Shown one piece after another: positions 8,298-18,996 of a stretch of 35,790 nt of DNA; position 1 is the stretch's first letter, and every line of letters begins with the position of its first letter. Source of the DNA: Phycisphaeraceae bacterium. Lineage in GTDB: Bacteria; Planctomycetota; Phycisphaerae; Phycisphaerales; UBA1924. Made by a program: the position numbers and the translations under genes. The stretch is from positions 1 through 35,790 of the forward strand of contig JAHCJI010000020.1 in NCBI GenBank assembly GCA_026126305.1, written 5' to 3'. The notes under the pieces were generated by a model. The model was not told where the DNA came from, did not search any database, and saw only the letters and a list, made by a program, of their open reading frames with translations.

Positions 8298-9932
8298 TCA
8301 GGCAGGCACGACCCGGGGCACCACCTCTCGCCGGGGCGAGGTTACCAGCCCGCACCACACAACCGAAGCGCTCGCGGCCGCCAGAAGCAGCGCCCCGTTC
8401 GCCTGGTGGGCAAATGTGACCAAGGCCGTCACCAAGGGCACCGTCGGGGCATCGCCCAATTCCGCTGCTGTGGGTACAACCCGGCGCTCACCGCCGGTCA
8501 CCACCGCGAACGCCGCCCAACCAAGGGCGAACTGGAACACCACGACGGCGATCACCAACCAGCCGAAACGTCCGATCACCTTCGCACCCCGGCGTCGGTT
8601 CGCATCGTCGGATTGCGCGTCGGGCCCGGCACCGCGGGCCAGCATCATGAACCCCAGCACGACCGCCAGCACCATCACCACGATCGAAAAGCCCATGTGG
8701 CCGTGCAAGGCCGGGCCGGCCCATGCCTGCGGCTCGGCGGCCATGCTGCCATGCCGATACATCGCCCCAAGCACCAACTGCACAAGCAGCGAGGCAAGCA
8801 AGGCCCAGGCCACGTTGCGGGCACGCCCCGAAAACGCCGACTCTGCGCGCAAGGCCCGGGCGGTGGGGGCGAGCCAAGCCGCAAACATGACCATGGACGC
8901 GAAGTAGACCTGGCCCAGCACCCCGTGGATGGTCCCCAGCATCGGGTTGGCCTCGGTCACGCGGGTACCGCCGAGCACGCCTTGGGCGCTGACCATCAGG
9001 ATAAGGGCCGCGGCCGCCTGCGCGGGCCTGTGCAGATGCAAGGCTCCAAGAAACCATGCGACACTGGCCAGTGCAACCGCCACGCCGACCCCGCCGAAGG
9101 CCATGCCACCCAAATCACCCGCCGTATGGCGGCGCAGGCCCACGATCAGAAGAAGTCCTATAACAACAGTGGCGGCGATCGAAACCGGGACGTCCAGCCT
9201 CCGCCTCAGGTCTGGTGTAGACCAGACGAAGATGGCCAGCGAGATCGTCGTCAACCCCACCAGCGAGCCGAAGAGCCGGTGCGTGTGTTCCAGGAAGATC
9301 CTCGGGTCAGCCATCAGCGCGATGGGGTAGAGGAACATGTTTGCGCCATAGGTGCCCGGCCAATCCGGAACGGCCAGGCCCGACCCCGTGCTGGTCACCA
9401 ACCCGCCGAGCAGCAAAAGGGGCACGACGGACACTGCTGCCACGGCTGCAAATCGGCTGGCCCATATCGTCATGGGCCTGGGTTCTAGCGGGTTTTCCCG
9501 GACGTTGCTGATCAGGCCGAATATCGCTCCGCCGACGACACTGAGCCCAAGGAAGCCCAGCATGGTCATGCTGGCAGAGGGCGTCAGGCCCTGGGCGCCC
9601 TGGGCAGGAGCGGATTCGTCGATGCTCTCGGCGACGAGCGATCCCATGATGAGCAGGTTGAGCATGGCGGCCAGGAGCGAAGCCATTGCCCCGGCCAACC
9701 AGCCGAGCCGGCGTCCACCGAATCTGCCAGCAAGGAACGCGCCGACAATCATGAACGCGCCCATGCCCGGCCCTGCGATCGAGGCTGGCAAGTCGATCCA
9801 AGGCTGATGGGCGAACAGCCAGGCGAGCCACATGGCAATGGCAGTGGTGAAGCCGATGACGATTACCGGACCGATCATGGTCTTGATGGTCGGAATTGTG
9901 TTATCAGACTTGTCTGGCGTCGGTGTGATCAC
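8298..9932 (-). CDS. ctaA: Heme A synthase, CtaA/COX15 family, with extra N-terminal membrane domain
   Basis: Converts heme O to heme A for the aa3-type oxidase encoded next door. The C-terminal part, from about residue 160, is COX15/CtaA: GGLVTSTGSGLAVPDWP, the heme-ligand motif EHTHR near 215-219, a second-half His in GTIHGVLGQ, and a final HQANGALLL. Eight hydrophobic segments fit the duplicated four-helix fold. Before it lie about 140 residues with three to four extra hydrophobic segments not found in ordinary CtaA of 300-400 residues. The start is set at the GTG at 9932 because GGAGG lies 4 nt upstream; an in-frame ATG at 9962 has no ribosome binding site. Divergent from actA, sharing a 200-nt control region. 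Confidence 0.9.
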   Translation of the reverse strand: MITPTPDKSDNTIPTIKTMIGPVIVIGFTTAIAMWLAWLFAHQPWIDLPASIAGPGMGAFMIVGAFLAGRFGGRRLGWLAGAMASLLAAMLNLLIMGSLVAESIDESAPAQGAQGLTPSASMTMLGFLGLSVVGGAIFGLISNVRENPLEPRPMTIWASRFAAVAAVSVVPLLLLGGLVTSTGSGLAVPDWPGTYGANMFLYPIALMADPRIFLEHTHRLFGSLVGLTTISLAIFVWSTPDLRRRLDVPVSIAATVVIGLLLIVGLRRHTAGDLGGMAFGGVGVAVALASVAWFLGALHLHRPAQAAAALILMVSAQGVLGGTRVTEANPMLGTIHGVLGQVYFASMVMFAAWLAPTARALRAESAFSGRARNVAWALLASLLVQLVLGAMYRHGSMAAEPQAWAGPALHGHMGFSIVVMVLAVVLGFMMLARGAGPDAQSDDANRRRGAKVIGRFGWLVIAVVVFQFALGWAAFAVVTGGERRVVPTAAELGDAPTVPLVTALVTFAHQANGALLLAAASASVVWCGLVTSPRREVVPRVVPA

Positions 9933-10134
9933 GTCGCCTCCGGTGTTGAGACTCGGTCTCATTTTTAGTCAAACAGTACATTTTTCTGTCTGAGTGTACG
10001 CGCGGGGCTGCTTTCGGGGTCACTGGGTGGGAATATTGGGGCACCAAAAGCGGGAAGGCCCGCCGCGACAACAAGGGCGGAGCACGACCAAGCTCGGTGG
10101 CTTGAGCGTGTTTCGGCGACACGGGAGGTTTCCG
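9933..10134. promoter_or_regulatory. Divergent control region between ctaA and actA
   Basis: This 202-nt gap separates ctaA (minus) from the Act operon (plus) and must hold the promoters for both if neither is read from upstream. It contains an AT-rich patch at 9961-9992. A hyphenated inverted repeat, GTACA (9976-9980) and TGTAC (9995-9999), flanks 14 nt. On the minus strand TACTGT (9973-9978) could be the -10 box of ctaA. Part of the patch (GTAC followed by TTTTTCTG) recurs upstream of the small gene at 19105, so a shared regulator is possible. No clear -10/-35 pair was found for actA. Confidence 0.4.
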
Positions 10135-10860
10135 GTGTCAGTACGATTCCCTGTCTGGATGAACCTGCTTCCCACGGTTGGTGCCGTCAGCGGTGCGGTG
10201 GGTCTGGTCACGGTCATCGCCATCATCACGCACTACTTCACGCCCGCTTACTGGGAAGTGGGGTACATGCCCACGCAGCCCGGTTCGGGCTTCAGCCACC
10301 AGATCCACGCTGGCAAGCTGGGCATGGATTGCCGGTATTGCCATACCAACGTGGAGAAGTCGGCCGAGGCGAACATCCCGCCGGTGTCCACGTGCATGGG
10401 CTGCCACACGGACGGCATGCTCGCGCCCGCGTTCGACCCCAAGGACAAGGTGGAGTTCCTGCGGACGGCTTGGGCCGAGGATGCTTCGGTGCCCTGGGTT
10501 CGTATCCACAAGCTGCCCGACTATGTCCGCAACTTCCCGCACCACGTGCATATCAACGCGGGCGTGAGCTGCTATTCGTGCCACGGCCAGATCGAGGCGA
10601 TGCCCGTGGTGTATCAGGCGCACTCGCTGAGCATGGGCTGGTGCTTGGATTGCCACCGCGGCGTCGGGGACGCGATCGATGGTCACGGCGACCCATCGCA
10701 GTTCCTGGTGCCCAAGGACAAGGTGACGGATCTGGAATGGGTGGAGAAGATCTACCTGGGTGAACTGGCCGGGACCGCGGCACAGCGTGCCACGGCTCAG
10801 GCCGTCCTCGCGGGCATCCGCCAGGCACCGCCTGAGAACTGCGGCGCGTGCCACTACTGA
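10135..10860 (+). CDS. actA: Alternative complex III subunit ActA, pentaheme cytochrome c
   Basis: 241-residue membrane-anchored multiheme cytochrome of alternative complex III, which passes quinol-derived electrons toward cytochrome c or oxidase. There are five CXXCH heme c sites: CRYCH (C66), CMGCH (C87), CYSCH (C146), CLDCH (C170) and CGACH (C236, almost at the C terminus), the number expected for ActA. An uncleaved N-terminal membrane helix spans about residues 12-32 (TVGAVSGAVGLVTVIAIITH). The GTG at 10135 is taken as start because GGAGG at 10124-10128 lies 6 nt upstream. The reading frame stays open further upstream, but that part is not membrane-like. First gene of the act operon; actB starts 50 nt after its stop. 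Confidence 0.95.
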   Translation: MSVRFPVWMNLLPTVGAVSGAVGLVTVIAIITHYFTPAYWEVGYMPTQPGSGFSHQIHAGKLGMDCRYCHTNVEKSAEANIPPVSTCMGCHTDGMLAPAFDPKDKVEFLRTAWAEDASVPWVRIHKLPDYVRNFPHHVHINAGVSCYSCHGQIEAMPVVYQAHSLSMGWCLDCHRGVGDAIDGHGDPSQFLVPKDKVTDLEWVEKIYLGELAGTAAQRATAQAVLAGIRQAPPENCGACHY

Positions 10861-10910
10861 ATCCCTGGAAAGAGTCAACGACGCGGCATTGCCGGCCGGA
10901 GAACAACCGC

Positions 10911-13900
10911 ATGGCAGAGAAGACCATCGACCAGTGCCCCTCGACCCGCGGCAAGCGTGAGGTCGATCGTGCGCCGCGGCATCTTTCCGAGACGTCTGGC
11001 CGCCCGGTGTGGCGCAGCGTGGACGAGTTCGTGGATAAGCCCGAGTTTCGGGAGTGGTTGCACCGCGAGTTTCCATCTCGCGCCAGTGAATTGCTTGAGG
11101 GCTCGCGGCGTGACTTCCTGAAGGTCATGGGCGCGTCGCTGGCGCTGGCCGGGGCGGCGACGATCCCCGGCTGCCGGCGTCCCGAGCACACGATCTACGC
11201 CTATTCCCGCTCCGTACCCGAGGACCAAGTGCCCGGTCGGGCGACCTTTTACGCCACGGCCATGCCTTTGCCCGGGGGCGGGGCCGAGGGCCTGCTGATC
11301 GAAACGCACGAGGGCCGCCCGACGAAGGTGGAGGGCAATCCCCTGCACCCTGTCAACCAAGGCCGGAGTAGTGTGTGGTCGCAGGCCAGCGTGCTGGACC
11401 TGTACGACCCGCACCGGCTGATGCAGGTGGTGTACAAGAACCCGGCGCGTGGGCCGCTCGAGGCGACGTGGGATGACTTCGCCACGTGGGCCAGGGGCAG
11501 CGACGGGTTTTCGAGGTATGACTCGAGCCGGGGCCGGGGGCTTGCCCTTGTGATGGGCAAGCAGAGCGGCCCGACGCGCGAGGCGATGGTCCAGTCGGTG
11601 CGTCGGCGCTGGCCCGAGGCCCGCGTGGTCGCGTATGAGCCGCTGGAGAATCCAAACTCTATCGAGGCCGCCCGTCTGGCTTTTGGGCAGCCGATGCGTG
11701 AGGAGTTGGCGTTCGAGCGTGCCAAGCGCATGGTTCTGGTCGAGCGTGATCCGGCGTATGGCGAGGCCGACGAACTGCGCAACGCCCGGGGCATGATGGC
11801 ACAGCGGGCCCCGATGCGGGCAACCGACGGGCACGGCAACAAGGTGGACATGAGCCGCATCTATGCGGTCGAGAGCGCGTTGTCGGTCAGTGGCGGGAAG
11901 GCCGACCACCGGATGCGTCTGGCTCCCTCGCTCCAGCCCGCATTCGTCGTGTCGCTGGCCAAGGCGGTGATGCAGCGGCTCGGTGGCGGCGACGCGGCCT
12001 TGCGGGCGGCTATCGACGCGGTGCCCGTGCCCGCGGGCGTGTCGATCAACGGTGTCTGGGTGGAGCAATGTGCCCAGGACCTGGTCGACCATCGCGGCGC
12101 ATCGGTGGTGCTGGTTGGAGCGTCCCTGCCGTTGGGTGTGCACGCCCTGGCCTTGGCGCTCAACGCGGCGCTGGGGGCCATCGGCCCGGTGGTGCGTTAC
12201 CGCCCGATGGCGGCCGACCTGGCGATGAACGGCCATCGTGCCTTGAACGAACTGGGGCAGGCCATCGACGCGGGCGAGGTCTCCACCATCGTCTGCCTGA
12301 ACGCCAACCCGGTGTACGACGCGCCGGTGTCGGCGCGTTTTGCCGAGCGTTTCGAGAAGGTGCCCACGCGCGTGACGCTGAGCGTGCAGGACACCGAGAC
12401 GGCGGCGGCATCGACCTGGCGTCTCAACGGCACGCATTACCTCGAACAATGGGGCGACGTGCAGGCGGCCGACGGTACGCTGAGCATCGTCCAGCCCATG
12501 ATCGCACCGCTGTACTTCGGCAAGAGCGAGATCGAGTTGCTGGCGTTCCTGGCGGGCGAGACCTTCGAGGAAGAGGCCCGCCTGACGCACCTGGAGGAGA
12601 CGGCTCGCAAGGGTGGCGCGGTGGTGGTCGACGGTCCCGAAGGTCCCGTGCGCGAGGGCAGGGCCGATGGAGTCTTTGTAGGCGATCTCGCCAAGCCCGC
12701 GTCCGATGGCGGTCTGCCGGCCTGGCCCGATGGGCACCATGCCGTCCGCGCAACCTGGCGTCGGATGATGCGTGAGCGCTTTGGCGTGTCGAGCCGCGCC
12801 GAGTTCGAGAAGCGCTGGCGCCGATCGTTGCACGACGGGCTGCTGGCCGGTTCTGCCGAGCCGGCGCGTTCACCCACGACCAACCCTGGCGCGCTGGCCG
12901 ACGCGATCCGCACGATCCGTATCGGTGCGGCGCCTTCGGAACAATCGATGGACGTGCTGTGCACGGCCGGCCGCACGCTGGACGGTCGATTCGCGGGTAA
13001 CGCGTGGTTGCAGGAACTTCCCGACATCGGTAGCATGACCACTTGGGACAACCCGGCTCTCATCAGCCCCGGGACAGCCCGGAAGATGGGCCTGGTGCCC
13101 GGCGGCGAAAACCCCAAGCACGTGTACCTGCGCGAGCACACCACGGGCAAGATGGTCCGCCTGCGTGTCGAGGGACGCACCCTGGAACTGCCGGTGTGGA
13201 TCTGCCCGGGCCTGGCCGACGACACGATCGTGCTGCGGCTTGGGTATGGGCGCGTGCGTGGCGGCACCGTGGCCGAGGGCGCAGGATTCGATACCTACGC
13301 CGTGCGGCCCGCTTCGGGGTATGCCGCTTCGGGCGCGACGCTCGAGCGTGTGCCGGGTGAGTATTGGATCGCCAGCACGCAGAACCACTGGTCGCTCGAG
13401 GGCCGCACCGAGATCGTGCGGCGTGTCGAGCTTCCCGCGTGGCAAAAGTACGGCGACCACGTGATCGATCACAAGGATGAGTACCAGTTGGCCACCAGCC
13501 GGCTGAACTTCGCCGAGCAGCTGGGCACGGTCAGCCACGCCCCGCCGAACCGGGCGATCTACCACAACCCCTTCAACAAGGGCGACGGCGACGGGAAGGG
13601 CGACGCCGAGCCGGGCTCGGTCTACGCCAAGAGCCCGCAGTGGGGCATGACCATCGACATGGCCTCGTGCATCGGCTGCGGGGTGTGCACGATCGCGTGC
13701 CAGAGCGAAAACAACATCCCCGTCGTGGGCAAGCGCGAGGTGGCCAAGGGCCGCGAGATGACGTGGATTCGCGTCGATCGCTACTTCGTGGGCAACAACC
13801 TGAACGAGCCCGAAGAGGTGCTGCACCAGCCGGTGGCGTGCGTGCATTGCGAGAACGCCCCGTGCGAGGTGGTGTGCCCGGTCAACGCGACGGTACACGG

Positions 13901-14687
13901 GCCCGAGGGGCACAACTACATGATCTACAACCGCTGCATCGGCACGCGGTACTGTGCCAACAACTGCCCTTACAAGGTCCGGCGGTTCAACTTCTTCGAC
14001 TATGGAACGCTGCCTCTGGATGGTGGACTGAACACCGAGACCAGCCGCGCCACGCAGGGCCTCTTCGATGATCGATTGCCGCCGAACCAGCACTTCATCC
14101 CGCCGCGTCTGCGTGCCAGGCTCAGCGAGATCGAGAAGATGCAGAAGAACCCCAACGTCACGGTGCGTTCACGCGGCGTGATGGAAAAGTGTACGTACTG
14201 CATCCAGCGGACCAACAACGCCAAGATCGAGACCAAGCTCAAGGGCCTCGACCACGTGCCCGAAGGCTTCGTCCAGACCGCCTGCCAGCAGGCGTGCCCG
14301 ACCGGGGCTATCGTCTTCGGCGACATCCTCGACCCAAAGAGCGCCGTGTACCAGACTCGTGAGAGCGGGCGCAACTACGCCGTGCTGGGATACCTCAACA
14401 CCCGCCCGCGCACGACGCACCTGATGGCGGTGTACAACCCCAATCCCGAGATCCTCAAGGTGCTCGATGAGGATCGCTACAAGTATCTCGACTGGCACCC
14501 CCACGACGTGAAGTGGAAGAAGAAGGGCCTCGAGCCCCATTACCGGCATCTCGATGGCCAAGGCGACCAGCCGCACGCGTCCGCCGGCACGAGTTTTATC
14601 GACCTCCATCGGCGTGACGAAGACGCCGGGTATGCCCTGAGCCTGAAGGTGCTCCAGGGCGCGTTGGGACAGGGAGGCCTGCTGTGA
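10911..14687 (+). CDS. actB: Alternative complex III subunit ActB, fused molybdopterin-oxidoreductase-like and Fe-S protein
   Basis: 1258 residues. Periplasmic iron-sulfur subunit of alternative complex III. The N terminus has the Tat-like motif [10 protein letters not shown] (Arg66-Arg67) followed by a hydrophobic stretch, about 60 residues in, as is usual for ActB. The first about 850 residues resemble molybdopterin oxidoreductases; in this family no molybdenum cofactor is bound. From residue 920 there is a ferredoxin-like part: [37 protein letters not shown], then CTYC and CQQACPTGA, which in ActB house one [3Fe-4S] and three [4Fe-4S] clusters. The ATG at 10911 is used because CGGAGA lies just upstream. 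The stop overlaps the actC GTG start by 4 nt (GTGA), implying translational coupling. Confidence 0.95.
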   Translation: MAEKTIDQCPSTRGKREVDRAPRHLSETSGRPVWRSVDEFVDKPEFREWLHREFPSRASELLEGSRRDFLKVMGASLALAGAATIPGCRRPEHTIYAYSRSVPEDQVPGRATFYATAMPLPGGGAEGLLIETHEGRPTKVEGNPLHPVNQGRSSVWSQASVLDLYDPHRLMQVVYKNPARGPLEATWDDFATWARGSDGFSRYDSSRGRGLALVMGKQSGPTREAMVQSVRRRWPEARVVAYEPLENPNSIEAARLAFGQPMREELAFERAKRMVLVERDPAYGEADELRNARGMMAQRAPMRATDGHGNKVDMSRIYAVESALSVSGGKADHRMRLAPSLQPAFVVSLAKAVMQRLGGGDAALRAAIDAVPVPAGVSINGVWVEQCAQDLVDHRGASVVLVGASLPLGVHALALALNAALGAIGPVVRYRPMAADLAMNGHRALNELGQAIDAGEVSTIVCLNANPVYDAPVSARFAERFEKVPTRVTLSVQDTETAAASTWRLNGTHYLEQWGDVQAADGTLSIVQPMIAPLYFGKSEIELLAFLAGETFEEEARLTHLEETARKGGAVVVDGPEGPVREGRADGVFVGDLAKPASDGGLPAWPDGHHAVRATWRRMMRERFGVSSRAEFEKRWRRSLHDGLLAGSAEPARSPTTNPGALADAIRTIRIGAAPSEQSMDVLCTAGRTLDGRFAGNAWLQELPDIGSMTTWDNPALISPGTARKMGLVPGGENPKHVYLREHTTGKMVRLRVEGRTLELPVWICPGLADDTIVLRLGYGRVRGGTVAEGAGFDTYAVRPASGYAASGATLERVPGEYWIASTQNHWSLEGRTEIVRRVELPAWQKYGDHVIDHKDEYQLATSRLNFAEQLGTVSHAPPNRAIYHNPFNKGDGDGKGDAEPGSVYAKSPQWGMTIDMASCIGCGVCTIACQSENNIPVVGKREVAKGREMTWIRVDRYFVGNNLNEPEEVLHQPVACVHCENAPCEVVCPVNATVHGPEGHNYMIYNRCIGTRYCANNCPYKVRRFNFFDYGTLPLDGGLNTETSRATQGLFDDRLPPNQHFIPPRLRARLSEIEKMQKNPNVTVRSRGVMEKCTYCIQRTNNAKIETKLKGLDHVPEGFVQTACQQACPTGAIVFGDILDPKSAVYQTRESGRNYAVLGYLNTRPRTTHLMAVYNPNPEILKVLDEDRYKYLDWHPHDVKWKKKGLEPHYRHLDGQGDQPHASAGTSFIDLHRRDEDAGYALSLKVLQGALGQGGLL

Positions 14688-16294
14688 GTCATATTCCACC
14701 AGACCAACTCTCGGCCGATCGGCTGACCGGCCGTGTGCCCGATGCCAGCGGCTGGCTTCCCGAGCCGGGCACGGGAGATGGGTCGCTCTCGGACGATCCA
14801 GCCGTGCGGGCACCGCTGGTGCTCAACAACCGCTCGGTCCACGAGATCACCGAGATCGTCTGCGGCTATTGCGAGAAGAGCCCGGGCCGTTGGTGGCTGC
14901 CGCTCTTTGGCCTCTCGGCGACCATCGCCGGTGTCGGTCAGTTGATGATCCTGTACTTGATCATCACCGGCGTGGGCGTGTGGGGATTGACCAACCAGGT
15001 CGACTGGGCTTGGGACATCACCAACTTCGTGTTCTGGATCGGTATCGGCCACGCCGGCACGCTGATCTCGGCCATCTTGTGCCTCTTCAAACAGAAGTGG
15101 CGCACGGCGGTGAACCGCTCGGCCGAGGCGATGACTATCTTCGCGGTGATCTGCGCGGGCATCTTCCCGGGCATCCACGTGGGCCGTGTGTGGATGGCCT
15201 GGTTCCTGGCGCCAGTGCCCAACAGCAATGTCATCTGGCCCAACTTTCGCAGCCCCTTGCTCTGGGACGTCTTCGCGGTGAGCACCTACGCGACCGTGTC
15301 GCTGCTGTTCTGGTTCATGGGGCTCATCCCCGACCTTGCGACGCTGCGAGACCGGGCCGACCTGCGTCTGCGGGCCAACCCGCACCAGGCAAGGCTGCCC
15401 TTTACACCCTTCAAGCCCGACCAGCTTCGGGTCTACATCTATGGCTTGTTGGCCTTGGGCTGGCGCAACTCGAGCCGCCACTGGATGCGCTACGAGAAGG
15501 CCTACATCCTGCTGGCGGGCCTGTCGACGCCACTGGTGCTCAGCGTGCACTCGATCGTGTCCTTCGACTTCGCCACGTCGATCCTGCCCGGCTGGCACAC
15601 GACGATCTTCCCGCCGTACTTCGTGGCCGGTGCGGTGTTCGGCGGGTTCGCCATGGTGCTGTTCCTGCTGATCCCCGCACGCGAGCTGTTCCCCAACATG
15701 AAGGACCTGCTCACGCTGCGGCACCTCGAGAACATGAGCAAGATCCTGTTGCTCACGGGCATGCTGGTCGGTTTTGCCTATGCGATGGAGTTCTTCATCG
15801 CCTGGTATGGCGGCAACGATTTCGAGTACTCGGTGTTCGCCTTTAACCGGGCCCTTCCCATCTGGCTGCATGAGGATGGGGCGCCCTACTGGTGGGCCTA
15901 CTGGACGATGATTTCCTGCAACGTCCTGAGCCCCCAGGTGTTCTGGGTCAAGGCCCTGCGACGCAACCCGCTGGTGATCTGGATCGTTGCGCTCCTGGTC
16001 ACCATCGGCATGTGGTTCGAGCGGTTCGTGATCATCGTCACCAGCCTGCACCGCGCCTTCCTGCCCAGCGAGTGGCACATGTTCTACCCCACCTGGGTCG
16101 ACATCCTCACGTTCGTTGGTTCCTGCGGCATCTTCCTCACGCTGTTCCTGCTATTCATGCGATTCCTGCCCATGTTCCCCATTGCCGAGATCAAGGCCAT
16201 CCTGCCCGAGGCCGATCCGCACGGGCACGGCCATGGTCATGGAAACGGGCACGACAACGGTCACGGAAACGGGCACGAATCGGAGGGCCACTGA
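14684..16294 (+). CDS. actC: Alternative complex III subunit ActC, NrfD-like quinol-binding membrane protein
   Basis: 536-residue NrfD/PsrC-family integral membrane protein with about ten transmembrane helices from residue 60 to 490. It is the likely quinol oxidation subunit that hands electrons to ActB. Recognisable parts include [36 protein letters not shown] and [19 protein letters not shown]. Translation starts at GTG overlapping the actB stop. The last 24 residues are a Gly/His/Asn tail with eight histidines (513-536), which is unusual for the family. actD starts 1 nt after the stop codon. Confidence 0.95.
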   Translation: MSHIPPDQLSADRLTGRVPDASGWLPEPGTGDGSLSDDPAVRAPLVLNNRSVHEITEIVCGYCEKSPGRWWLPLFGLSATIAGVGQLMILYLIITGVGVWGLTNQVDWAWDITNFVFWIGIGHAGTLISAILCLFKQKWRTAVNRSAEAMTIFAVICAGIFPGIHVGRVWMAWFLAPVPNSNVIWPNFRSPLLWDVFAVSTYATVSLLFWFMGLIPDLATLRDRADLRLRANPHQARLPFTPFKPDQLRVYIYGLLALGWRNSSRHWMRYEKAYILLAGLSTPLVLSVHSIVSFDFATSILPGWHTTIFPPYFVAGAVFGGFAMVLFLLIPARELFPNMKDLLTLRHLENMSKILLLTGMLVGFAYAMEFFIAWYGGNDFEYSVFAFNRALPIWLHEDGAPYWWAYWTMISCNVLSPQVFWVKALRRNPLVIWIVALLVTIGMWFERFVIIVTSLHRAFLPSEWHMFYPTWVDILTFVGSCGIFLTLFLLFMRFLPMFPIAEIKAILPEADPHGHGHGHGNGHDNGHGNGHESEGH

Positions 16295-16295
16295 C

Positions 16296-16880
16296 ATGGG
16301 CATCCTCGGCATCCCCTCGAAGACCGATTTCGGCTTCCGCACCAAGGACGGCGCTGTTGTCCACGGCGTGATGGCCCAGTTCCACACCGCGGCCAACGTG
16401 TATCACGCCGCCGAGAAGGTGCGAGACGCGGGTTTTGCCAAGTGGGACGTGTTCTCACCCTTCCCGATCCACGGCATCGATGAGGCCATGGGCATGAAGC
16501 GGACGATCCTGCCTTGGATCGTTGCTGGTGGCGCCGCCACGGGCGTGACGATTGCCGTGCTCATGCAGTGGTGGATGAGCGGCGTCGACTACCCGCTGGT
16601 CGTGCAGGGCAAACCCTACGCCGCGTGGGAGCCTTTTGTCCCCATCACCTTCGAGTTGGGCGTGCTGCTGTCGGCCTTCAGCGCACTCATCGGTATGCTG
16701 GCGCTCAACGGGCTGCCGCGCTGGCATCACCCGTTGATGAAGAACGAGCGATTCCTTCGTACGAGCGACGACACGTTCATGATCGTCATCGAGGCGGGCG
16801 ATCCCAAGTTCCAGGGCGAGGAGACGGTGGCCATGCTCCAGAGCCTTGGTGCCACGCATGTCGAACTGGTGGAGGAGTGA
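16296..16880 (+). CDS. actD: Alternative complex III subunit ActD (DUF3341)
   Basis: 194-residue DUF3341 protein, the peripheral/membrane ActD subunit of alternative complex III. The N-terminal half holds the typical AAEKVRDAGFAKWDVFSPFPIHG block (residues about 35-57, split here only for description). Two transmembrane helices follow, near 69-88 and 113-138. The ATG at 16296 has GGAGG at 16282-16286, 9 nt upstream. It sits between actC and actE as in other act clusters. Family members help assemble or stabilise the complex; no cofactor motif is visible. Confidence 0.92.
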   Translation: MGILGIPSKTDFGFRTKDGAVVHGVMAQFHTAANVYHAAEKVRDAGFAKWDVFSPFPIHGIDEAMGMKRTILPWIVAGGAATGVTIAVLMQWWMSGVDYPLVVQGKPYAAWEPFVPITFELGVLLSAFSALIGMLALNGLPRWHHPLMKNERFLRTSDDTFMIVIEAGDPKFQGEETVAMLQSLGATHVELVEE

Positions 16881-16885
16881 AACGC

Positions 16886-17662
16886 ATGGGTACCACCCGA
16901 ACCCAACCGAGCACGCCCGCCATGCTGGCCTCGGTCGCAATCGCGGCCTTGGTCGCGTTGCCCATGGCCGGCTGCCGAGGCGATCGATCCGAGAAACCGC
17001 CGCGTCAGTTCTTCCCCGACATGGACGACAGCCCGCGTTTCAATCCGCAGGCACCCACGGACTTCTTCGCCGACGGGCGGGCGATGCGCGCTCCCGAAAC
17101 GGGCACGGTGGCCTTTGGTGCTTTTGCCTTTGCCGCCGAGACGCTGCCCGAAGGTGCCGACTGGGCCTTGCCGTTCCTGCGCGAAAGGACCGACCTGCTG
17201 GCCGAGAACGACGCTGTCTACACCGGGTTGAACCGTGACGGAACGCCGGTTGCCAAAATGCCCATGCCCGTGACGGCCGAGTTGCTCGCGCGTGGGCAGG
17301 AGCGGTTCAACATCTATTGTGCGGCTTGCCACGGGTACGCGGGCGATGGCAAGGGCATGGTCGGTCGTCGCTGGGCGGCACCCGTCCCCAGTTTCCACGA
17401 CGCGAAGTACAAGGACCAAGGCCAGCCCATCGCCGGCGATGGGTATCTGTTCCATATCGCAAGGCAGGGCCTGCGACATCCTGACGGCCGCTACCGTATG
17501 CCCGGCTATGCGCACGCCCTGAGCGTGGAAGACACCTGGGCCGTGGTGGCCCACATCCGCGTGCTGCAACAGGCCCTCGACAACGATCCACAATCCCTGC
17601 CGCCAGACGCTCGAAGCCAACTCGACGCGCGCGGCCGTTCGACCCAAGGGGGCAGCCGATGA
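16886..17662 (+). CDS. actE: Alternative complex III subunit ActE, monoheme cytochrome c lipoprotein
   Basis: 258-residue cytochrome c with one heme site (CAACHGYAGDGKG, about residue 149) and a probable Met ligand in RMPGYAHAL near the C terminus. An N-terminal lipoprotein signal ends in LPMAGC, so the protein is expected to be lipid anchored on the periplasmic side, as known for ActE. It is the probable exit point for electrons to the caa3 oxidase. The ribosome site GGAGGAG lies 8 nt upstream, inside the end of actD. Its stop overlaps the actF start (ATGA, 17659-17662). Confidence 0.95.
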   Translation: MGTTRTQPSTPAMLASVAIAALVALPMAGCRGDRSEKPPRQFFPDMDDSPRFNPQAPTDFFADGRAMRAPETGTVAFGAFAFAAETLPEGADWALPFLRERTDLLAENDAVYTGLNRDGTPVAKMPMPVTAELLARGQERFNIYCAACHGYAGDGKGMVGRRWAAPVPSFHDAKYKDQGQPIAGDGYLFHIARQGLRHPDGRYRMPGYAHALSVEDTWAVVAHIRVLQQALDNDPQSLPPDARSQLDARGRSTQGGSR

Positions 17663-18996
17663 GCCACGCCGCCACGAACCCTGCCTCGGCACGGGCGGGC
17701 ACACACGAGTCGCCCGCACACCTGAACCACCCGGCCTTGAAGGCCGAGAACATCACACTCGAACCCCAACGCGTGGGCACGCTGTGGAAGGCGTTGGTCG
17801 GCGCGGGCGTGGTGGGCATCGCCGCCGCCCTTGCAGGATCGATGGCCATCGCTGGAGGCCTTGATGCCGGGGCCGCGACCATCCATGTCAAGGGGGCCTT
17901 GCTCATCGGCGTGCTGAGCGTGATGGGCTTCAGCCTGGGCTCGCTTTTCTTCCTGATGATCAACGCCATCGGTGGGGCCGGTTGGCACGTCACCATGAAG
18001 CGTGTGCTCGAACAGGCCGCCCTGCTCATCTGGCTGCCCGCCGCGGGTGTCGTGCTCTTCGCGTTGTCCGAGGCCCTGGCGGCGTCGAATGATGGCGTGG
18101 GCGTGGTGTCCAGTTGGCTCAATCCGGCCATCACCGGCGAGGAGTACTTCATCACCAAGAAGTATCCCTACTTCGAGCCGGCGTTCGTCGCGGCAAGGCT
18201 GGCGTTGTACGTCGTCGTGTGGGTCGGGCTCGCGCGCCTGATGTGGAGTATCTCTCGCAAGCAGGAACGCACCGGCGATCGCTGGCTGACCAACAAGGCC
18301 GCCTTCCACTCGGCTTGGGGGCTGGTCTTGCTGGCGCTGGTCACGGCCTTCTTCGCCTTCGACTGGCTCAAGGCCCTGACCGATTACAAGTTCTTCAGCA
18401 CCATGTGGGGCGTGTACTTCTTCGCCGGCGGGTTGTTTGTCACCTTCCCCGCCATGGCGCTGTTGCTGACCTTCCTGCGGTCCAAGGGAAAGCTTCAAGG
18501 CTTGATCACCACCGAGCACCACCACGACCTGAGCAAGTACATGTTCGGGTTCATCGTGTTCTGGGCCTACATCGCCTACAGCCAGTACTTCCTCATCTGG
18601 TACAGCCAGATCCCCGAAGAGACCACCTGGTTCATGCACCGCAAGGAAGTCTGGCCCAACCTTTCCGCTTTCCTCATCATCGGGCACTTCCTGATTCCCT
18701 TCCCCTTCATGCTGCTGCGGGCCGTCCGCAGAACGGCTTTGGGCTTTGGCCTGTTCGCATGCTGGCTGATCTTCATGCACGTGGTGGATATCTACTGGAT
18801 CATCCGTCCCTCGCTGGGGATTACCCTTGAGAATCCGGTCGGTTTCGGCCAGGGGCTGTGGATCGAGATCGCGGGCATCGGTGGCGTCATCGCCTTGTAT
18901 GCCGGCCTCTTGCTGTGGCGTTTGACCAAGGCCCCATTGGTGAACGTCATGGAGCCCCGGATGCCAGAGGCGTTGGCCCACAAGAACTACGTGTGA
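17659..18996 (+). CDS. actF: Alternative complex III subunit ActF, NrfD-like membrane protein
   Basis: 445 residues with about ten transmembrane helices. It is the second NrfD-like membrane subunit of alternative complex III, paired with ActC in the bilayer. Typical parts are FFAFDWLKALTDYKFFSTMWG near 235-255, YMFGFIVFWAYIAYSQYFLIWY near 294-315 and MHVVDIYWIIRP. The start overlaps the actE stop by 4 nt. A 108-nt gap follows before the next gene, in which the promoter-like and operator-like elements at 19045-19086 lie. No terminator hairpin is seen after it, so read-through into the oxidase genes is possible. Confidence 0.93.
   Translation: MSHAATNPASARAGTHESPAHLNHPALKAENITLEPQRVGTLWKALVGAGVVGIAAALAGSMAIAGGLDAGAATIHVKGALLIGVLSVMGFSLGSLFFLMINAIGGAGWHVTMKRVLEQAALLIWLPAAGVVLFALSEALAASNDGVGVVSSWLNPAITGEEYFITKKYPYFEPAFVAARLALYVVVWVGLARLMWSISRKQERTGDRWLTNKAAFHSAWGLVLLALVTAFFAFDWLKALTDYKFFSTMWGVYFFAGGLFVTFPAMALLLTFLRSKGKLQGLITTEHHHDLSKYMFGFIVFWAYIAYSQYFLIWYSQIPEETTWFMHRKEVWPNLSAFLIIGHFLIPFPFMLLRAVRRTALGFGLFACWLIFMHVVDIYWIIRPSLGITLENPVGFGQGLWIEIAGIGGVIALYAGLLLWRLTKAPLVNVMEPRMPEALAHKNYV

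Noticed and set aside
9994..10134. N-terminal extension of ActA by 47 residues
   Set aside because: No signal or family similarity, while the GTG at 10135 has a well-spaced GGAGG.
10875..12833. 652-codon open frame opposite actB
   Set aside because: Shadow of a recognised iron-sulfur protein gene; composition is unlike a real protein.
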